Shown here in pieces: positions 33,439 through 42,964 of a DNA stretch of 64,000 bases; the first letter of the stretch is position 1; every line of letters begins with the position of its first letter. The notes beneath the pieces are model-generated. The model made no database searches and was not told the DNA's origin. It saw nothing but the letters and a program-made list of their open reading frames with translations. This stretch comes from Terrabacter aerolatus (lineage in GTDB: Bacteria; Actinomycetota; Actinomycetes; Actinomycetales; Dermatophilaceae). The stretch covers positions 266,789 through 330,788 of the forward strand of contig NZ_BJYX01000002.1 in the NCBI RefSeq assembly GCF_007991735.1. The letters run 5' to 3'. A program made the position numbers and the translations under genes.

Positions 33439-34284
33439 GTGCTCCGACAACGCCTCCCCGTGCGCCCGCTGTCGGCGGCCGACCACGACGTTGCGCTCGA
33501 GGTCTGCGCGCGTGACCGCGTGGCCAACGCCTTCGTCGCGGCGCGCATCGTCGAGGGGTCCCTGCGCACGTCACCCGGCTCGTTCCTCGGCCACTGGGCC
33601 GACGGTGAGCTGCGTGGCCTGGCCTGGGTGAGCGCGAACGTCGTCCCGGTCGAGCTCGACGAGGAAGGGGTGGCCGCCGTCGCGACGCGCATCATGCGCA
33701 TGCGTCGACAGTGCGCCTCGATCTTCGGCCCGAGCGACCAGGTCATGGGCCTCTGGGGCCGGCTCGGTCCGACGTGGGGACCGGTACGGGCCATCCGCAC
33801 CCACCAGCCCCTGCTGACGACCCGGACGCTGCCCTCGGTCCTCGGGCTCGACGTCGACCCCGACGTCCGGCCGGCGCGCGTCGACGAGGTCGACCTCGTG
33901 CTGCCGGCGGCGGCCGCCATGTTCACGGAGGAGATCGGCTACCCGCCCTACTTCGGCTCCGACCGCAGCTACCGAGCGAGCATCGCCTCCCTCGTCCGGG
34001 CTCGGCACACGTTCGTCAAGGTCGAGGACGGCGAGGTCGTCTTCAAGGCCGACGTCGGCTCCCTCGCGCTGGGCTGTGCCCAGGTGCAGGGGGTCTGGCT
34101 GCACCCGCGCCTGCGTGGACAGGGGCTCTCGGTGCCGGCGATGGCGAGCGTCGTCGAGCAGGTCCTGTCGGGCATGGCCGACGAGGTCTCGCTCTACGTC
34201 AACGACTTCAACGTCGCGGCCCGGACGACCTACGCGCGCTGCGGGTTCCACGACGTCGGCGCGTTCACCACCGTCCTGCTCTAG
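33439..34284 (+). CDS. DUF4081-type GNAT acetyltransferase
   Basis: A 281-residue two-domain protein. The N-terminal half (VRPLSAADHDVALEVCARDR, then SFLGHWADGELRGLAWVSAN) is the DUF4081-like module. The C-terminal half is a GNAT fold with acetyl-CoA-binding segment VQGVWLHPRLRGQGLS and YVNDFNVAARTTYARCGF. This family member commonly sits beside ispG in Actinobacteria, so it belongs to the conserved backbone. The acceptor is unknown. I place the start at 33439 on the leaderless pattern; 33418 would add 7 residues. Confidence 0.82.
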   Translation: MLRQRLPVRPLSAADHDVALEVCARDRVANAFVAARIVEGSLRTSPGSFLGHWADGELRGLAWVSANVVPVELDEEGVAAVATRIMRMRRQCASIFGPSDQVMGLWGRLGPTWGPVRAIRTHQPLLTTRTLPSVLGLDVDPDVRPARVDEVDLVLPAAAAMFTEEIGYPPYFGSDRSYRASIASLVRARHTFVKVEDGEVVFKADVGSLALGCAQVQGVWLHPRLRGQGLSVPAMASVVEQVLSGMADEVSLYVNDFNVAARTTYARCGFHDVGAFTTVLL

Positions 34285-34297
34285 CGGGCCGGGCGCC

Positions 34298-34303
34298 TAG
34301 GGT
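34298..34303 (+). promoter_or_regulatory. -10 hexamer, leaderless start of DoxX-like gene
   Basis: TAGGGT, 6 bases, ATG at 34310. No ribosome site is present. Confidence 0.6.
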
Positions 34304-34309
34304 GGGCCC

Positions 34310-34720
34310 ATGAAGACCGCGACCAACGCACCGCTCGGCAAGGACGTCATCGGCCTCGCCGCCCTCTTCCTGACCTCAGGCACGATGCACTTCGTCAAGC
34401 CCGAGCCGTTCGAGGCGATGGTGCCCCAGCAGCTCCCGTCACGCAGGGGTCTGGTGTATGCGTCCGGCGCCCTTGAGATCGCTTGCGCGGTGGGCCTTTT
34501 CGTCCCGCGCACCCGACGGGTCGCGGGCCTCGTCTCGGCGGCCCTCCTCGTCGCCGTCTTCCCGGCCAACGTCACGATGACGGGCCAGGCCAAGCGACGG
34601 CTCGACCGCGCCCCGGACGACGCGAAGCGGCAGGGCTACCTCGCCGCGACCGTGGCCCGGCTACCGCTCCAGTGGCCGATGATCCGCACGGCTCTGCGCG
34701 CCGGCGGGGTCATGCGCTGA
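34310..34720 (+). CDS. DoxX-family membrane protein
   Basis: A 136-residue protein with about four hydrophobic stretches (VIGLAALFLTSGTMHF, LEIACAVGLFV, VAGLVSAALLVAVFPANV, LQWPMIRTALRAG). TMHFVKPEPFEAMVPQQLP is typical of small DoxX/MauE-like proteins. Function unknown. Its last 60 bases overlap, tail to tail, the 3' end of the frameshifted acetyltransferase on the other strand. Confidence 0.75.
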   Translation: MKTATNAPLGKDVIGLAALFLTSGTMHFVKPEPFEAMVPQQLPSRRGLVYASGALEIACAVGLFVPRTRRVAGLVSAALLVAVFPANVTMTGQAKRRLDRAPDDAKRQGYLAATVARLPLQWPMIRTALRAGGVMR

Positions 34721-35595
34721 CGGGTCCGTCGCGAACGCGCCGTTCGCCGACGAGAAGACGATGCTGATGTTGTCACCGACCCTGCGGTACCCCAGCGCCC
34801 GGTAGATGGCGTTGGACGTCGGGTTGGCGAGGTCCGTGAAGAGCATGCACGCCTCACCCCGGTCCATCCGGGCGCTGCTCAGGGCGGCGACGACGGCGCT
34901 CGCGTAACCGTGGCCACGCCGGCCGGGCGGGGTCCACACCCCCGAGATGCGCGTGACCCCTCCGCTGGCCGGCGAGGCGTACGCCATGGACACCGGGCGC
35001 CCGTCGACCTCCCACAGCCCGACCCGTCCGTCCGCGACGTGACGCTCCAGCGAGGAGGCGGCGCGGCCCCCGCCCTCGATGGCGTCGACGAAGTCCTGGT
35101 GCCACAGCTCGAGCAGGGCCGCGTCCGCGACGGTGGCCGGCCGGAAGGACCCCGCGACGGCGAAGGGCACCCGAGGACGCACCGGCAGGTCGAAGCGCCC
35201 CACCTCCATGGTCACCGTCGCGCAGGCGCCCGTGCGTGCGGTCCACTCGTCGGCGAACGCCTCGGCCGCCCCGCGCAGACCGCCCACGCCCGGCGGCCGG
35301 TCGCCGGTCCCTGCGAGGTGGGCGGCCAGAGCCCGTGCCTGAGCCGGCGTCGCCAGCGCGACGTGCAGCGGGTGCGGCGGGGTGTGCATGAAGGCGGCGA
35401 CGACCTCGCCGGCCGGGTCCACCCCCGCCCACCACCGGGCGCGCCGACGTGGTGGTCGGGATCCGCGACGAGGGCGCCGGTCACGCTCGCGAGGACGCTC
35501 AGCGCCTCCGGCTCGGCGGCGACGAGGCCGGCGAAGCGCGTCTGTGCGGCGGCCGGCTCGGTGACGAGCTCGAACGTGCAGGAAGGGGACGGCAT
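34661..35595 (-). pseudogene. GNAT acetyltransferase interrupted by a frameshift
   Basis: The N-terminal part (MPSPSCTFELVTEPAAAQT to VTGALVADPDHHVGA) and the rest (RWWAGVDPAGEVVAAFMHTP to YRALGYRRVGDNIS) lie in different frames that meet at about 35425-35440, in GC-rich GCGCGCCCGGTGGTGGGCGG. Adding one base or removing two restores one open frame of about 310 residues. The C-terminal half has a complete GNAT core (SGVWTPPGRRGHGYASAVV, LFTDLANPTSNAIYRALGY). The frame after the break has no good start of its own. Either a recent mutation or a sequencing error in a G/C run. Confidence 0.7.
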
Positions 35596-35601
35596 ACGCC
35601 C

Positions 35602-35607
35602 ACTCTG
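35602..35607 (-). promoter_or_regulatory. -10-like hexamer, leaderless start of broken GNAT gene
   Basis: On the minus strand CAGAGT, 6 bases, ATG at 35595. The start codon lies inside a CGGCATAC copy (35590-35597). Confidence 0.5.
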
Positions 35608-35648
35608 GCAAACCTGCAGCGGCGCCCGCGAGCGCATTTGCCCGCGGG

Positions 35649-36452
35649 TCAGACGTGCGCGACGACCTCGGCGTGGGTCATCGCGAACCACGCGTCCGGG
35701 TGCACCGACCAGGCCTGCCAGGCCGCACCGACCTGCGCCAGCTCGGCGCGGTCGAGCAGGCCTTGGTCGAGGGCCTCGGTGGCGAAGGTCGACTCGAGCG
35801 CCCGGCGGGCCCACGTGGCGCCCCACCACGCGCACTGCTCCGGCGTCGCGTACGTCCACAGGGAGGCCGACGACGTGAGCCGGTCGAGACCCGCGGCGTG
35901 CGCCCACGCGACGAGGTGCCGCCCGGCGTCGGGCTCCGCGTGGTTGAGGCGCGCCAGACGGCGGTAGACCTCGAGCCAGCGGGTCATCCCGTCTGACGCC
36001 GGGTGCCACACCATCGAGTCGTAGTCGACGTCGCGCAGCGCCACGATGCCGCCGGGACGCGTCACCCGCGACATCTCCCGGAGGGCTCCGACGGGATCGG
36101 TGAGGTGCTGGAGCACCTGGTGGGCGTGGGCGACGTCGAAGGACTCGTCGGCATGCGGCAGCGCCATGACGTCCGCGAGCTCGAAACGCGTCCGTGTGTC
36201 GCCCCGGGCTGCTGCGTGCCCGCGCGCGTGCTCGAGGGGGCCGGCGACGTTCTCGATCCCGACGACCTCGCCCGTGGGACCGACTGCCTCGGCGAGGTCG
36301 AGCGTGATCGTGCCGGGACCGCAGCCCACGTCGAGGACCCGGAGGCCCTCGCGCAGGTGGGGGAGCAGGTAGGCCGCCGAGTCGGCGGCGGTGCGCGCAC
36401 CGTGGGAGGCAAGGACGCTCGCGTGGTGCCCGTGGACGTAGACATCGGCCAT
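35649..36452 (-). CDS. Class I SAM-dependent methyltransferase
   Basis: A 267-residue methyltransferase with motif I LRVLDVGCGPGTITLDLAE, motif II around VVGIENVAGPLEHARGHA, FELADVMALPHADESFDVAH and post-motif SRVTRPGGIVALRDVD. The C-terminal 90 residues form a helical cap. It resembles UbiE/MenG-like small-molecule methyltransferases; the substrate is unknown. It may be read together with the broken GNAT gene upstream or from its own start. Confidence 0.82.
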   Translation of the reverse strand: MADVYVHGHHASVLASHGARTAADSAAYLLPHLREGLRVLDVGCGPGTITLDLAEAVGPTGEVVGIENVAGPLEHARGHAAARGDTRTRFELADVMALPHADESFDVAHAHQVLQHLTDPVGALREMSRVTRPGGIVALRDVDYDSMVWHPASDGMTRWLEVYRRLARLNHAEPDAGRHLVAWAHAAGLDRLTSSASLWTYATPEQCAWWGATWARRALESTFATEALDQGLLDRAELAQVGAAWQAWSVHPDAWFAMTHAEVVAHV

Positions 36453-36458
36453 GACGGG

Positions 36459-36464
36459 ACGCTA
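36459..36464 (-). promoter_or_regulatory. -10 hexamer, leaderless start of methyltransferase
   Basis: On the minus strand TAGCGT, 6 bases, ATG at 36452. Confidence 0.55.
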
Positions 36465-36492
36465 CGCCGCTCGGGACGGGGTGGTGGCGCCT

Positions 36493-36520
36493 GTCCACGC
36501 CGGTCCACGCCGGTCCACGC
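36493..36520. repeat. Three 10-base direct repeats
   Basis: GTCCACGCCG-type units begin at 36493, 36503 and 36513 in the gap between the methyltransferase start and the sugar operon terminator. Confidence 0.6.
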
Positions 36521-36540
36521 AGGCCCGGGCGGAGCACGAC

Positions 36541-36570
36541 GAAGGCCCGCCCCTGACGGGACGGGCCTTC
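36541..36570 (-). terminator. Terminator of the sugar ABC operon
   Basis: GAAGGCCCG...CGGGCCTTC, extended inward past one mismatch by CCC/GGG around loop TGAC. It lies 30 bases past the binding-protein stop, on the minus-strand side. Confidence 0.7.
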
Positions 36571-36599
36571 ACCGAGAGCGGTGGTGCAGCTGAGTCAGC

Positions 36600-37703
36600 T
36601 CACTTGGTGAGCGGCTCCAGCGTGGGGTCGTTCGCGTAGGCCTCGGCCGCGTTCTCCTTGGTCACGATGACCGGCGGGAGCAGGTTGGCCGGGACGACCT
36701 TGACACCGTTGTTGTAGGACGTGGTGTCGTTGACGGTCGGCTTCTGGCCCTTCTGGAGGGCGGAGACCATGGCGATGGTCTCCTTGACGAGCTTGCGCGT
36801 GTCCTTGTTGATCGTCGAGTACTGCTCGCCGGCCATGATCGACTTGACCGACTCGACCTCGGAGTCCTGACCGGTGACGACCGGGACGGGCTTGCCGGCG
36901 GCCTTGACCGACGTGATGATCGCGCGGGCCAGCGTGTCGTTGGGCGACAGGACGCCGTCGAGCGCAGCGCTCTGGTAGTTGGCCGACAGGAGCGTGTCCA
37001 TGCGCTTCTGCGCGTTCTCGGCCTTCCAGCCCTGCGTCACGACCTGGTTGAAGTCCTTCTGGCCCGAGACGACCTTGAGCGTTCCGGCGTCGATCTTCGG
37101 CTTGAGCACCTTCATGGCGCCGTCGAAGAAGACCTGGGCGTTCGCGTCGTCGGGCGAGCCGGCGAAGAGCTCGATGTTGTACGGGCCGTTCGGCTTCTTC
37201 TTGGCCATGCCGTCGAGCAGGGCCTGGCCCTGCAGCTCGCCGACCTTGAAGTTGTCGTAGGCCACGTAGTAGTCGACGGCCGCCGTGTTCTTCACGAGAC
37301 GGTCGTAGGCGATGACCGTGGCGCCGGCGTCCTTGGCGGCCTTGAGCTGGGTGCCCAGCTGCGAGCCGTCGATGGCGCCGACGACGATGACCTTGGCGCC
37401 CTTGGTGACCATGGCCGAGATCTGGTTCTGCTGCTCGGACACGCCACCGTTGGCGAACTGCACGTCGCCCTTGAAGCCCGCCGCGGACAGGCCGTCCTTG
37501 AACAGCTGCTCGGCGAGCACCCAGTTCTCGGACGTCTTCTGCGGCAGCGCGATGCCGATGACCGCGTCGGCGGGGAAGCCGGCCGCGGCCGCGCCCCCGT
37601 TGGATGCGCCCGGCGTCGTGCCGGTGTCGCTGCTCCGACCGCAACCGGTCAGAACAAGGGCGGCCACAGCCGTGACGCCCAGCACCTTGGTGAAGGTACG
37701 CAT
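36600..37703 (-). CDS. Monosaccharide ABC transporter substrate-binding lipoprotein (ChvE-like)
   Basis: A 367-residue periplasmic-binding-protein-I-type lipoprotein with signal LGVTAVAALVLTGC (lipobox LTGC), a Gly/Ser/Thr linker, and the sugar-binding fold beginning VIGIALPQKTSENWVLA. DYYVAYDNFKVGELQGQALL and VVTGQDSEVESVKSIMAGEQ match ChvE/multiple-sugar-binding proteins for aldopentoses and aldohexoses. It is the last gene of the ATPase-permease-binding protein operon, separated from the permease by 153 bases with a hairpin, which may allow a separate, higher expression level. Confidence 0.87.
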   Translation of the reverse strand: MRTFTKVLGVTAVAALVLTGCGRSSDTGTTPGASNGGAAAAGFPADAVIGIALPQKTSENWVLAEQLFKDGLSAAGFKGDVQFANGGVSEQQNQISAMVTKGAKVIVVGAIDGSQLGTQLKAAKDAGATVIAYDRLVKNTAAVDYYVAYDNFKVGELQGQALLDGMAKKKPNGPYNIELFAGSPDDANAQVFFDGAMKVLKPKIDAGTLKVVSGQKDFNQVVTQGWKAENAQKRMDTLLSANYQSAALDGVLSPNDTLARAIITSVKAAGKPVPVVTGQDSEVESVKSIMAGEQYSTINKDTRKLVKETIAMVSALQKGQKPTVNDTTSYNNGVKVVPANLLPPVIVTKENAAEAYANDPTLEPLTK

Positions 37704-37821
37704 GTGCTCTCTTTCCTCTCATCGCGTCCGGGCGGAACGCGGATCCTTCTCGGTCTCGGGCGGCGCCCTGACCGGGTCTGTGGGTGGTGCGTTTTCAGTG
37801 GGTCCCGGTGTCGGCCGGGGT

Positions 37822-37848
37822 GGGCCGGCGGCGGGAGGCCGCCGGCCC
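37822..37848 (-). terminator. Intercistronic hairpin in the sugar operon
   Basis: Perfect 11-bp stem GGGCCGGCGGC / GCCGCCGGCCC with loop GGGAG, just after the permease stop and 118 bases before the binding-protein ATG. It is probably an attenuator or mRNA-stabilising element giving different gene doses. Confidence 0.6.
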
Positions 37849-37856
37849 GGGATCCG

Positions 37857-39212
37857 TCAGCTGGACTGACGGATGGTCTCGCTGACGGGCGTCGTCTCGG
37901 TCGCCGCCGACGGGGGCGGCGGGGCAGAGGAGTCGTCGTCGTTGCGGCGGAAGTTCTTCATCATCATCCCGATGAGCGAGGCCCGTCCCTGCGACTTGTT
38001 GTAGACGTCGAAGGCGACGGCGACGAGCAGGACGAGCCCCTTGATCATCTGGGTCGCGTCGGCGCCGATGCCCTGCAGCTGCAGGCCGTTGTTGAGCACG
38101 GCCATGACGAGGCCACCGACGATCGAGCCGACCACGGTGCCGACACCACCGGTGACGGCCGCGCCACCGATGAAGACGGCGGCGATGGCGTCGAGCTCCC
38201 AGCCGACGCCGTCGGAGGGACCAGACGCCGTCGAGCGAGCCACGAAGATCATGCCGGCCAGGGCCGCCAGGATCGACATGTTCATCATGACGAGGAAGTT
38301 GACCTTCTTGCTCTTGACGCCGGACAGCTCGGCCGCGTGCCGGTTGCCACCGACCGCGTAGATGTGACGGCCGATGACGGTGCGGTTGGAGATGAAGCCG
38401 TAGAGGAGCACGAGCACCGCGAGGATGATGCCGGAGATCGGGAACGACGTGCCGGGACGGCCAGAGCCGAAGAGCAGCGTGGCGCCGATGATGGCCGCGC
38501 AGATGAGCCCGAGGCGCACCCACATGATCCAGGCCTCCTCGACCTCGGCGCCGAGCTTGACGAGCGCGCGTCGGCTGCGCATCGCACCGATGACGATGCC
38601 GACCGCGAGCAGCAGGCCGATGAGCACCGTGAGGTTGTTGTAGCCGGTGTTCGGGCCGATCTCGGGCAGGTAGCCGCCGCCGATGACCTGGAAGTCGTCG
38701 GACACCGGCACCGAGTTCGACTTGCCGACGTACTGGTTGGCGCCGCGGAACAGGAGCATGCCCGACAGCGTGACGATGAAGGCGGGGATGCCGACGTACG
38801 CGGTCCACAGGCCCTGCCAGGCGCCGACGAGGGCGCCGATGCCGAGGCCGAGCAGGATGCCCACCCACCAGCTGAGGTTCCAGTCACGCATCGCGATGGC
38901 CACGCAGATGCCGACGAACGCCGCGACGGAGCCGACGGAGAGGTCGATGTGGCCGGCGATGATGACGAGCACCATGCCGATGGCGAGCACGAGGATGTAG
39001 GAGTTCTGCTGGAAGATGTTGATGACGTTGTCCGGTGTGAGCGTGAGCCCGCCGGTCCAGATCTGGAAGAAGATGATCAGCGCCACGAGGGCGAAGATCA
39101 TGCCGAGCTGACGGGTGTCGCCACCGAAGATCTTCTTGACCTTGTCCATGGGTGCAGTCCTGGCTGTCTTGGAGGTGGATGGGGGAGTGGTCGGCGTCGG
39201 CGCGGCGCTCAC
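37857..39212 (-). CDS. Monosaccharide ABC transporter permease (GguB-like)
   Basis: A 451-residue branched-chain/ribose-type permease with about ten hydrophobic helices, including [58 protein letters not shown] and [20 protein letters not shown]. The GTG at 39212 overlaps the ATPase stop as GTGA and adds a Pro/Thr-rich 21-residue tail; an ATG at 39149 is the alternative. The C-terminal tail is acidic and Pro-rich. Confidence 0.88.
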   Translation of the reverse strand: MSAAPTPTTPPSTSKTARTAPMDKVKKIFGGDTRQLGMIFALVALIIFFQIWTGGLTLTPDNVINIFQQNSYILVLAIGMVLVIIAGHIDLSVGSVAAFVGICVAIAMRDWNLSWWVGILLGLGIGALVGAWQGLWTAYVGIPAFIVTLSGMLLFRGANQYVGKSNSVPVSDDFQVIGGGYLPEIGPNTGYNNLTVLIGLLLAVGIVIGAMRSRRALVKLGAEVEEAWIMWVRLGLICAAIIGATLLFGSGRPGTSFPISGIILAVLVLLYGFISNRTVIGRHIYAVGGNRHAAELSGVKSKKVNFLVMMNMSILAALAGMIFVARSTASGPSDGVGWELDAIAAVFIGGAAVTGGVGTVVGSIVGGLVMAVLNNGLQLQGIGADATQMIKGLVLLVAVAFDVYNKSQGRASLIGMMMKNFRRNDDDSSAPPPPSAATETTPVSETIRQSS

Positions 39213-40855
39213 GCGCTCTCGCGCGTTTCGGTGGTCGCCTGCGAGCCGCCGTGGGTCCGCCGGGTCATGAGGCGCATCAGGGACTCCTGATCCGCCTCCT
39301 CGCGGGAGAGCACGCCGGTGACCGCACCCTCGGCGATGGTGTAGATGCGGTCGGACAGGCCGATCAGCTCGGGCAGCTCGGAGGAGACGAGGATGACGCC
39401 CTTCCCCTCCGAGGCCATGCGCTGGATGATCCCGTAGATCTCGAACTTGGCGCCGACGTCGATGCCGCGGGTCGGCTCGTCGAGGATGAGCAGGTCGGGC
39501 TCGGTGAAGAGCCACTTGGCGAGCACGACCTTCTGCTGGTTGCCGCCGGAGAGCTTGGCGACGCCCTCGTCGACGTTCGGGGCCTTGGTGCGCAAGGACT
39601 TCCGGTAGGACTCGGCGAAGTTGTACTCCTCCCGCTCGTCGACGACGAAGCCGCGGGTGATGCGCTTGAGCCGCGCAGACACCGTCGTGCGCTTGATGTC
39701 GTCGAGGAGGTTGAGGCCGAGGGTCTTGCGGTCCTCGGTGACGTAGGCCAGCCCGGCGTCGATGGCGTCGGAGACGGACCGGAGCCGGAGCTCGTGGCCG
39801 TCCTTGATGATCTGCCCCTCGACGTAGGTGCCGTAGGAGCGGCCGAAGAGGCTCCGCATCAGCTCGGTGCGACCGGCCCCCATGAGTCCGGCGAAACCGA
39901 CGATCTCGCCGCGGCGGACGAAGAAGTCGCTGTGCTTGGCCACGAGGCGGTCGGGCACGCTCGGGTGCCGGACGGTCCAGTTCTTCACCTCGAAGAAGAC
40001 CTCGCCGATCTCCGGCGTGTGGTCGGGGAAGCGCGACTCGAGGTCGCGCCCGACCATGCCGCGGATGATGCGGTTCTCGTCGACGCCGTCCTCCTTGACG
40101 CGCAGGGTCTCGATGGACCTGCCGTCGCGGATGATGGTGATGGAGTCGGCGATCTGCTCGATCTCGTTGAGCTTGTGGCTGATCATGATGCAGGTCACGC
40201 CCTTGGAGCGCAGACCGGCGATGAGGTCGAGCAGGTGCTGGGAGTCGCCCTCGTTGAGGGCTGCCGTCGGCTCGTCGAGGATGAGGAGCTTGACGTCCTT
40301 GGAGAGAGCCTTGGCGATCTCGACGAGCTGCTGCTTGCCGACGCCGATGTCGCGGATCTTGGTGTCGGGCTCCTCCTCCAGGCCCACGCGGGCGAGCAGC
40401 TCGCGCGCCTTGACGCGGGTGGCCAGCCAGTCGATGACCCCGCCGGAGGCGGTCTCGTTGCCGAGGAAGATGTTCTCGGCGATCGACATCTCCGGGATGA
40501 GCGCGAGCTCCTGGTGGATGATGACGATGCCGGCGTGCTCGCTGTCGCGGATGTTGTTGAACTCGCACAGCCGACCCTCGAAGTGGATCTCACCGTCGTA
40601 GGTGCCGGCGGGGTGCACCCCGGAGAGGACCTTCATGAGGGTGGACTTCCCGGCGCCGTTCTCCCCGCAGATCGCGTGCACCTCGCCTCGGCGGACCGCC
40701 ATCGAGACGTCGGAGAGGGCCTTGACGCCCGGGAACTCCTTGGTGATGGATCGCATCTCGAGGATGACGCTCCCGGGCGGGGTGACCTCGGTCGCCCCGG
40801 CGCCGGTCGCGTCGGCACCCGATGACCCAGGAGCCGGGATGGAGGGGTTGCTCAT
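39209..40855 (-). CDS. Monosaccharide ABC transporter ATP-binding protein, two ABC domains (GguA/MmsA-like)
   Basis: A 548-residue ATPase with duplicated ABC domains. The first has Walker [11 protein letters not shown], signature-like [15 protein letters not shown] and Walker [12 protein letters not shown]. The second has a degenerate Walker A ([10 protein letters not shown]), normal [15 protein letters not shown] and [12 protein letters not shown]. This asymmetry is normal for the RbsA/XylG/GguA class. A 30-residue Ala/Gly/Thr-rich tail precedes the first domain. CAAAGGAG lies 13 bases before the ATG, long spacing, within a small stem (AACAC/GTGTT). Confidence 0.9.
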   Translation of the reverse strand: MSNPSIPAPGSSGADATGAGATEVTPPGSVILEMRSITKEFPGVKALSDVSMAVRRGEVHAICGENGAGKSTLMKVLSGVHPAGTYDGEIHFEGRLCEFNNIRDSEHAGIVIIHQELALIPEMSIAENIFLGNETASGGVIDWLATRVKARELLARVGLEEEPDTKIRDIGVGKQQLVEIAKALSKDVKLLILDEPTAALNEGDSQHLLDLIAGLRSKGVTCIMISHKLNEIEQIADSITIIRDGRSIETLRVKEDGVDENRIIRGMVGRDLESRFPDHTPEIGEVFFEVKNWTVRHPSVPDRLVAKHSDFFVRRGEIVGFAGLMGAGRTELMRSLFGRSYGTYVEGQIIKDGHELRLRSVSDAIDAGLAYVTEDRKTLGLNLLDDIKRTTVSARLKRITRGFVVDEREEYNFAESYRKSLRTKAPNVDEGVAKLSGGNQQKVVLAKWLFTEPDLLILDEPTRGIDVGAKFEIYGIIQRMASEGKGVILVSSELPELIGLSDRIYTIAEGAVTGVLSREEADQESLMRLMTRRTHGGSQATTETRESA

Positions 40856-41185
40856 CTGGTCGTCAACACTCCTTTGTGGTGTTCGTGAGGCGCAAAGGCC
40901 CGTCCTGATTGTTCCTCACGGCTCGGGCCCACGTGGCCGAACACCGCGTCGTTTCGTCACAAGGACGTCACGATCTCTGGACGAGGTCTGCCGTCACCGT
41001 CCGGCACGGTCACTGAACCGGTGGTCGTGCTCGCGGTCAAGGACATGACCACTTCTTGTCCGGTCCGGACAATGACCGGACACGGCGCTGGCCAGCGGCC
41101 TCTCGGGACGGCCGATATCCTTCCAAGGTTCCGCACCTGCGCGCGTGAGACTCGCCGTGCAGCCAGCACCACAAGAGGAGACCCG
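40856..41185. other. Divergent control region between the sugar operon and proS
   Basis: A 330-base gap, with no open frame I trust as a gene. It holds the leader of the sugar ATPase gene at the left and, at 41056-41082, a palindrome with an extra half-site and overlapping -10-like GACAAT. A second -10-like TATCCT lies near 41114. The middle (40900-41040) shows nothing clear. Confidence 0.6.
41056..41082. promoter_or_regulatory. Palindromic operator candidate upstream of proS
   Basis: TTGTCCGG-T-CCGGACAA (41056-41072) is a perfect 8-base-arm palindrome, followed by a further CCGGACA half-site at 41076-41082. GACAAT (41068-41073) inside it could be a -10 element. Confidence 0.55.
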
Positions 41186-42964
41186 GTGGCCCTGCACATG
41201 TCGTCCCTGTTCCTGCGAACCCTTCGCGAGGACCCGGCGGACGCAGAGGTCCCGAGCCACCGCCTGCTCGTCCGGGCCGGCTACGTGCGACGCGTCAGCC
41301 CCGGCGTCTACACGTGGCTGCCGCTCGGACTCCGCGTGCTGCGCAACGTCGAGAAGATCGTGCGCGAGGAGATGGACGCGATCGGCGCCCAGGAGCTGCT
41401 CTTCCCCGCCCTTCTTCCTAAGGAGCCCTTCGAGGCCACCGGCCGCTGGACCGAGTACGGCGACAACATCTTCCGCCTGCAGGACCGCAAGGGCGCCGAC
41501 CACCTGCTCGGCCCGACCCACGAGGAGATGTTCACCCTCACGGTCAAGGACCTCTACAGCTCCTACAAGGACCTGCCGCTGTCGATCTACCAGATCCAGA
41601 CGAAGTACCGGGACGAGGCACGTCCCCGTGCCGGCGTGCTCCGGGGCCGTGAGTTCGTCATGAAGGACAGCTACTCCTTCGACGTCGACGCCGCCGGCCT
41701 CGACAAGAGCTACCAGCTGCACCGCGAGGCCTACGTCCGCATCTTCGACCGCCTCGGCTTCCACTACGTCATCGTCGAGGCGATGGCGGGCGCCATGGGT
41801 GGCAGCAAGAGCGAGGAGTTCCTCGCCACGGCCGAGGTCGGCGAGGACACCTACGTCCACTGCACGAGCTGCGGGTATGCCGCCAACGTCGAGGCCGTGC
41901 GCGTCCCCGCTCCCAGCCCGGTCGGGTGGGAGGACGTGCCGGCCGCGCACGCCGAGGACACCCCCGACACCCCCACCATCGACACGCTGGTGACCCACCT
42001 CAACGAGCGCTTCCCGCGGGACGACCGTCCGTGGGAGGCCGGCGACACCCTGAAGAACGTCGTCGTCACCCTGGTCAACCCCGACGGCACGCGCGAGCCG
42101 CTCGCGATCGGCGTCCCCGGCGACCGCGAGGTCGACGAGAAGCGCCTCGGGGCCCAGGTCGAGCCGGCCGAGGTGGAGGCCTTCACCGAGGCCGACTTCG
42201 CCGCCAACCCGGCGCTCGTCAAGGGCTACATCGGCCCGGGCGCCCTGGGTCTGGAGGGCTCGTCCGGCATCCGCTACCTGCTCGACCCCCGCATCGCCGA
42301 GGGGACCCGGTGGGTCACCGGGGCCGACGTCGCCGGGCAGCACGTCATCGACCTCGTCGCCGGCCGCGACTTCTCCGCCGACGGCACCATCGAGGCGGCC
42401 GAGGTGCGCCCCGGAGACCCGTGCCCCACCTGCGACCACACGCTCTCCGCCGCCCGCGGCATCGAGATGGGCCACGTCTTCCAGCTCGGCACGAAGTACG
42501 CGGAGGCGCTCGACCTCAAGGTGCTCGACCAGAACGGCAAGCTCGTCACCGTCGTCATGGGCTCCTACGGCGTCGGCGTCTCCCGCGCGGTGGCCTGCGT
42601 CGTCGAGGGCAACCACGACGAGTCGGGCATCATCTGGCCCCGCGAGCTGGCGCCCGCCGACGTGCACGTCGTCGCAGCCGGCAAGGACGAAGCCCTCTTC
42701 GTCAAGGCCGAGGAGATCGCCCGCGAGCTCGAGGTGCAGGGCCTCTCCGTCCTCGTCGACGACCGCAAGGGCGTCAGCCCCGGCGTGAAGTTCAAGGACT
42801 CCGAGCTCATCGGCATCCCGACGATCCTCGTCATCGGCCGCGGGCTCGCCGACGGCAAGGTCGAGATCAAGGACCGCCGCAGCGGCGAGCGACGCGAGGT
42901 CGCCGTCGACGACGCCGTCGCGGCCCTGACGGCCGAGGTCACGGCCGAGGTCGAGCGCTCGTGA
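41186..42964 (+). CDS. proS: Prolyl-tRNA synthetase, bacterial type
   Basis: Charges tRNA-Pro. The 592-residue class II synthetase has motif 1 ([20 protein letters not shown]), motif 2 ([21 protein letters not shown] region), a YbaK-like editing insertion (about 230-380) and motif 3 ([16 protein letters not shown]), with the anticodon-binding domain at the end. The GTG at 41186 has GAGGAG at good spacing; ATG at 41198 is less well placed. The stop overlaps the HAD gene GTG (GTGA). Confidence 0.97.
   Translation: MALHMSSLFLRTLREDPADAEVPSHRLLVRAGYVRRVSPGVYTWLPLGLRVLRNVEKIVREEMDAIGAQELLFPALLPKEPFEATGRWTEYGDNIFRLQDRKGADHLLGPTHEEMFTLTVKDLYSSYKDLPLSIYQIQTKYRDEARPRAGVLRGREFVMKDSYSFDVDAAGLDKSYQLHREAYVRIFDRLGFHYVIVEAMAGAMGGSKSEEFLATAEVGEDTYVHCTSCGYAANVEAVRVPAPSPVGWEDVPAAHAEDTPDTPTIDTLVTHLNERFPRDDRPWEAGDTLKNVVVTLVNPDGTREPLAIGVPGDREVDEKRLGAQVEPAEVEAFTEADFAANPALVKGYIGPGALGLEGSSGIRYLLDPRIAEGTRWVTGADVAGQHVIDLVAGRDFSADGTIEAAEVRPGDPCPTCDHTLSAARGIEMGHVFQLGTKYAEALDLKVLDQNGKLVTVVMGSYGVGVSRAVACVVEGNHDESGIIWPRELAPADVHVVAAGKDEALFVKAEEIARELEVQGLSVLVDDRKGVSPGVKFKDSELIGIPTILVIGRGLADGKVEIKDRRSGERREVAVDDAVAALTAEVTAEVERS

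Noticed and set aside
37857..40568. A 903-codon frame running through the permease and much of the ABC ATPase gene
   Set aside because: Only the part from 39212 down is the permease; the rest is the wrong frame of the ATPase gene with low-complexity Arg-rich translation.
36600..40855. Xylose-specific (xylFGH) transporter
   Set aside because: The binding protein is closer in motifs to ChvE/multiple monosaccharide types, and no xylose catabolic genes are nearby.
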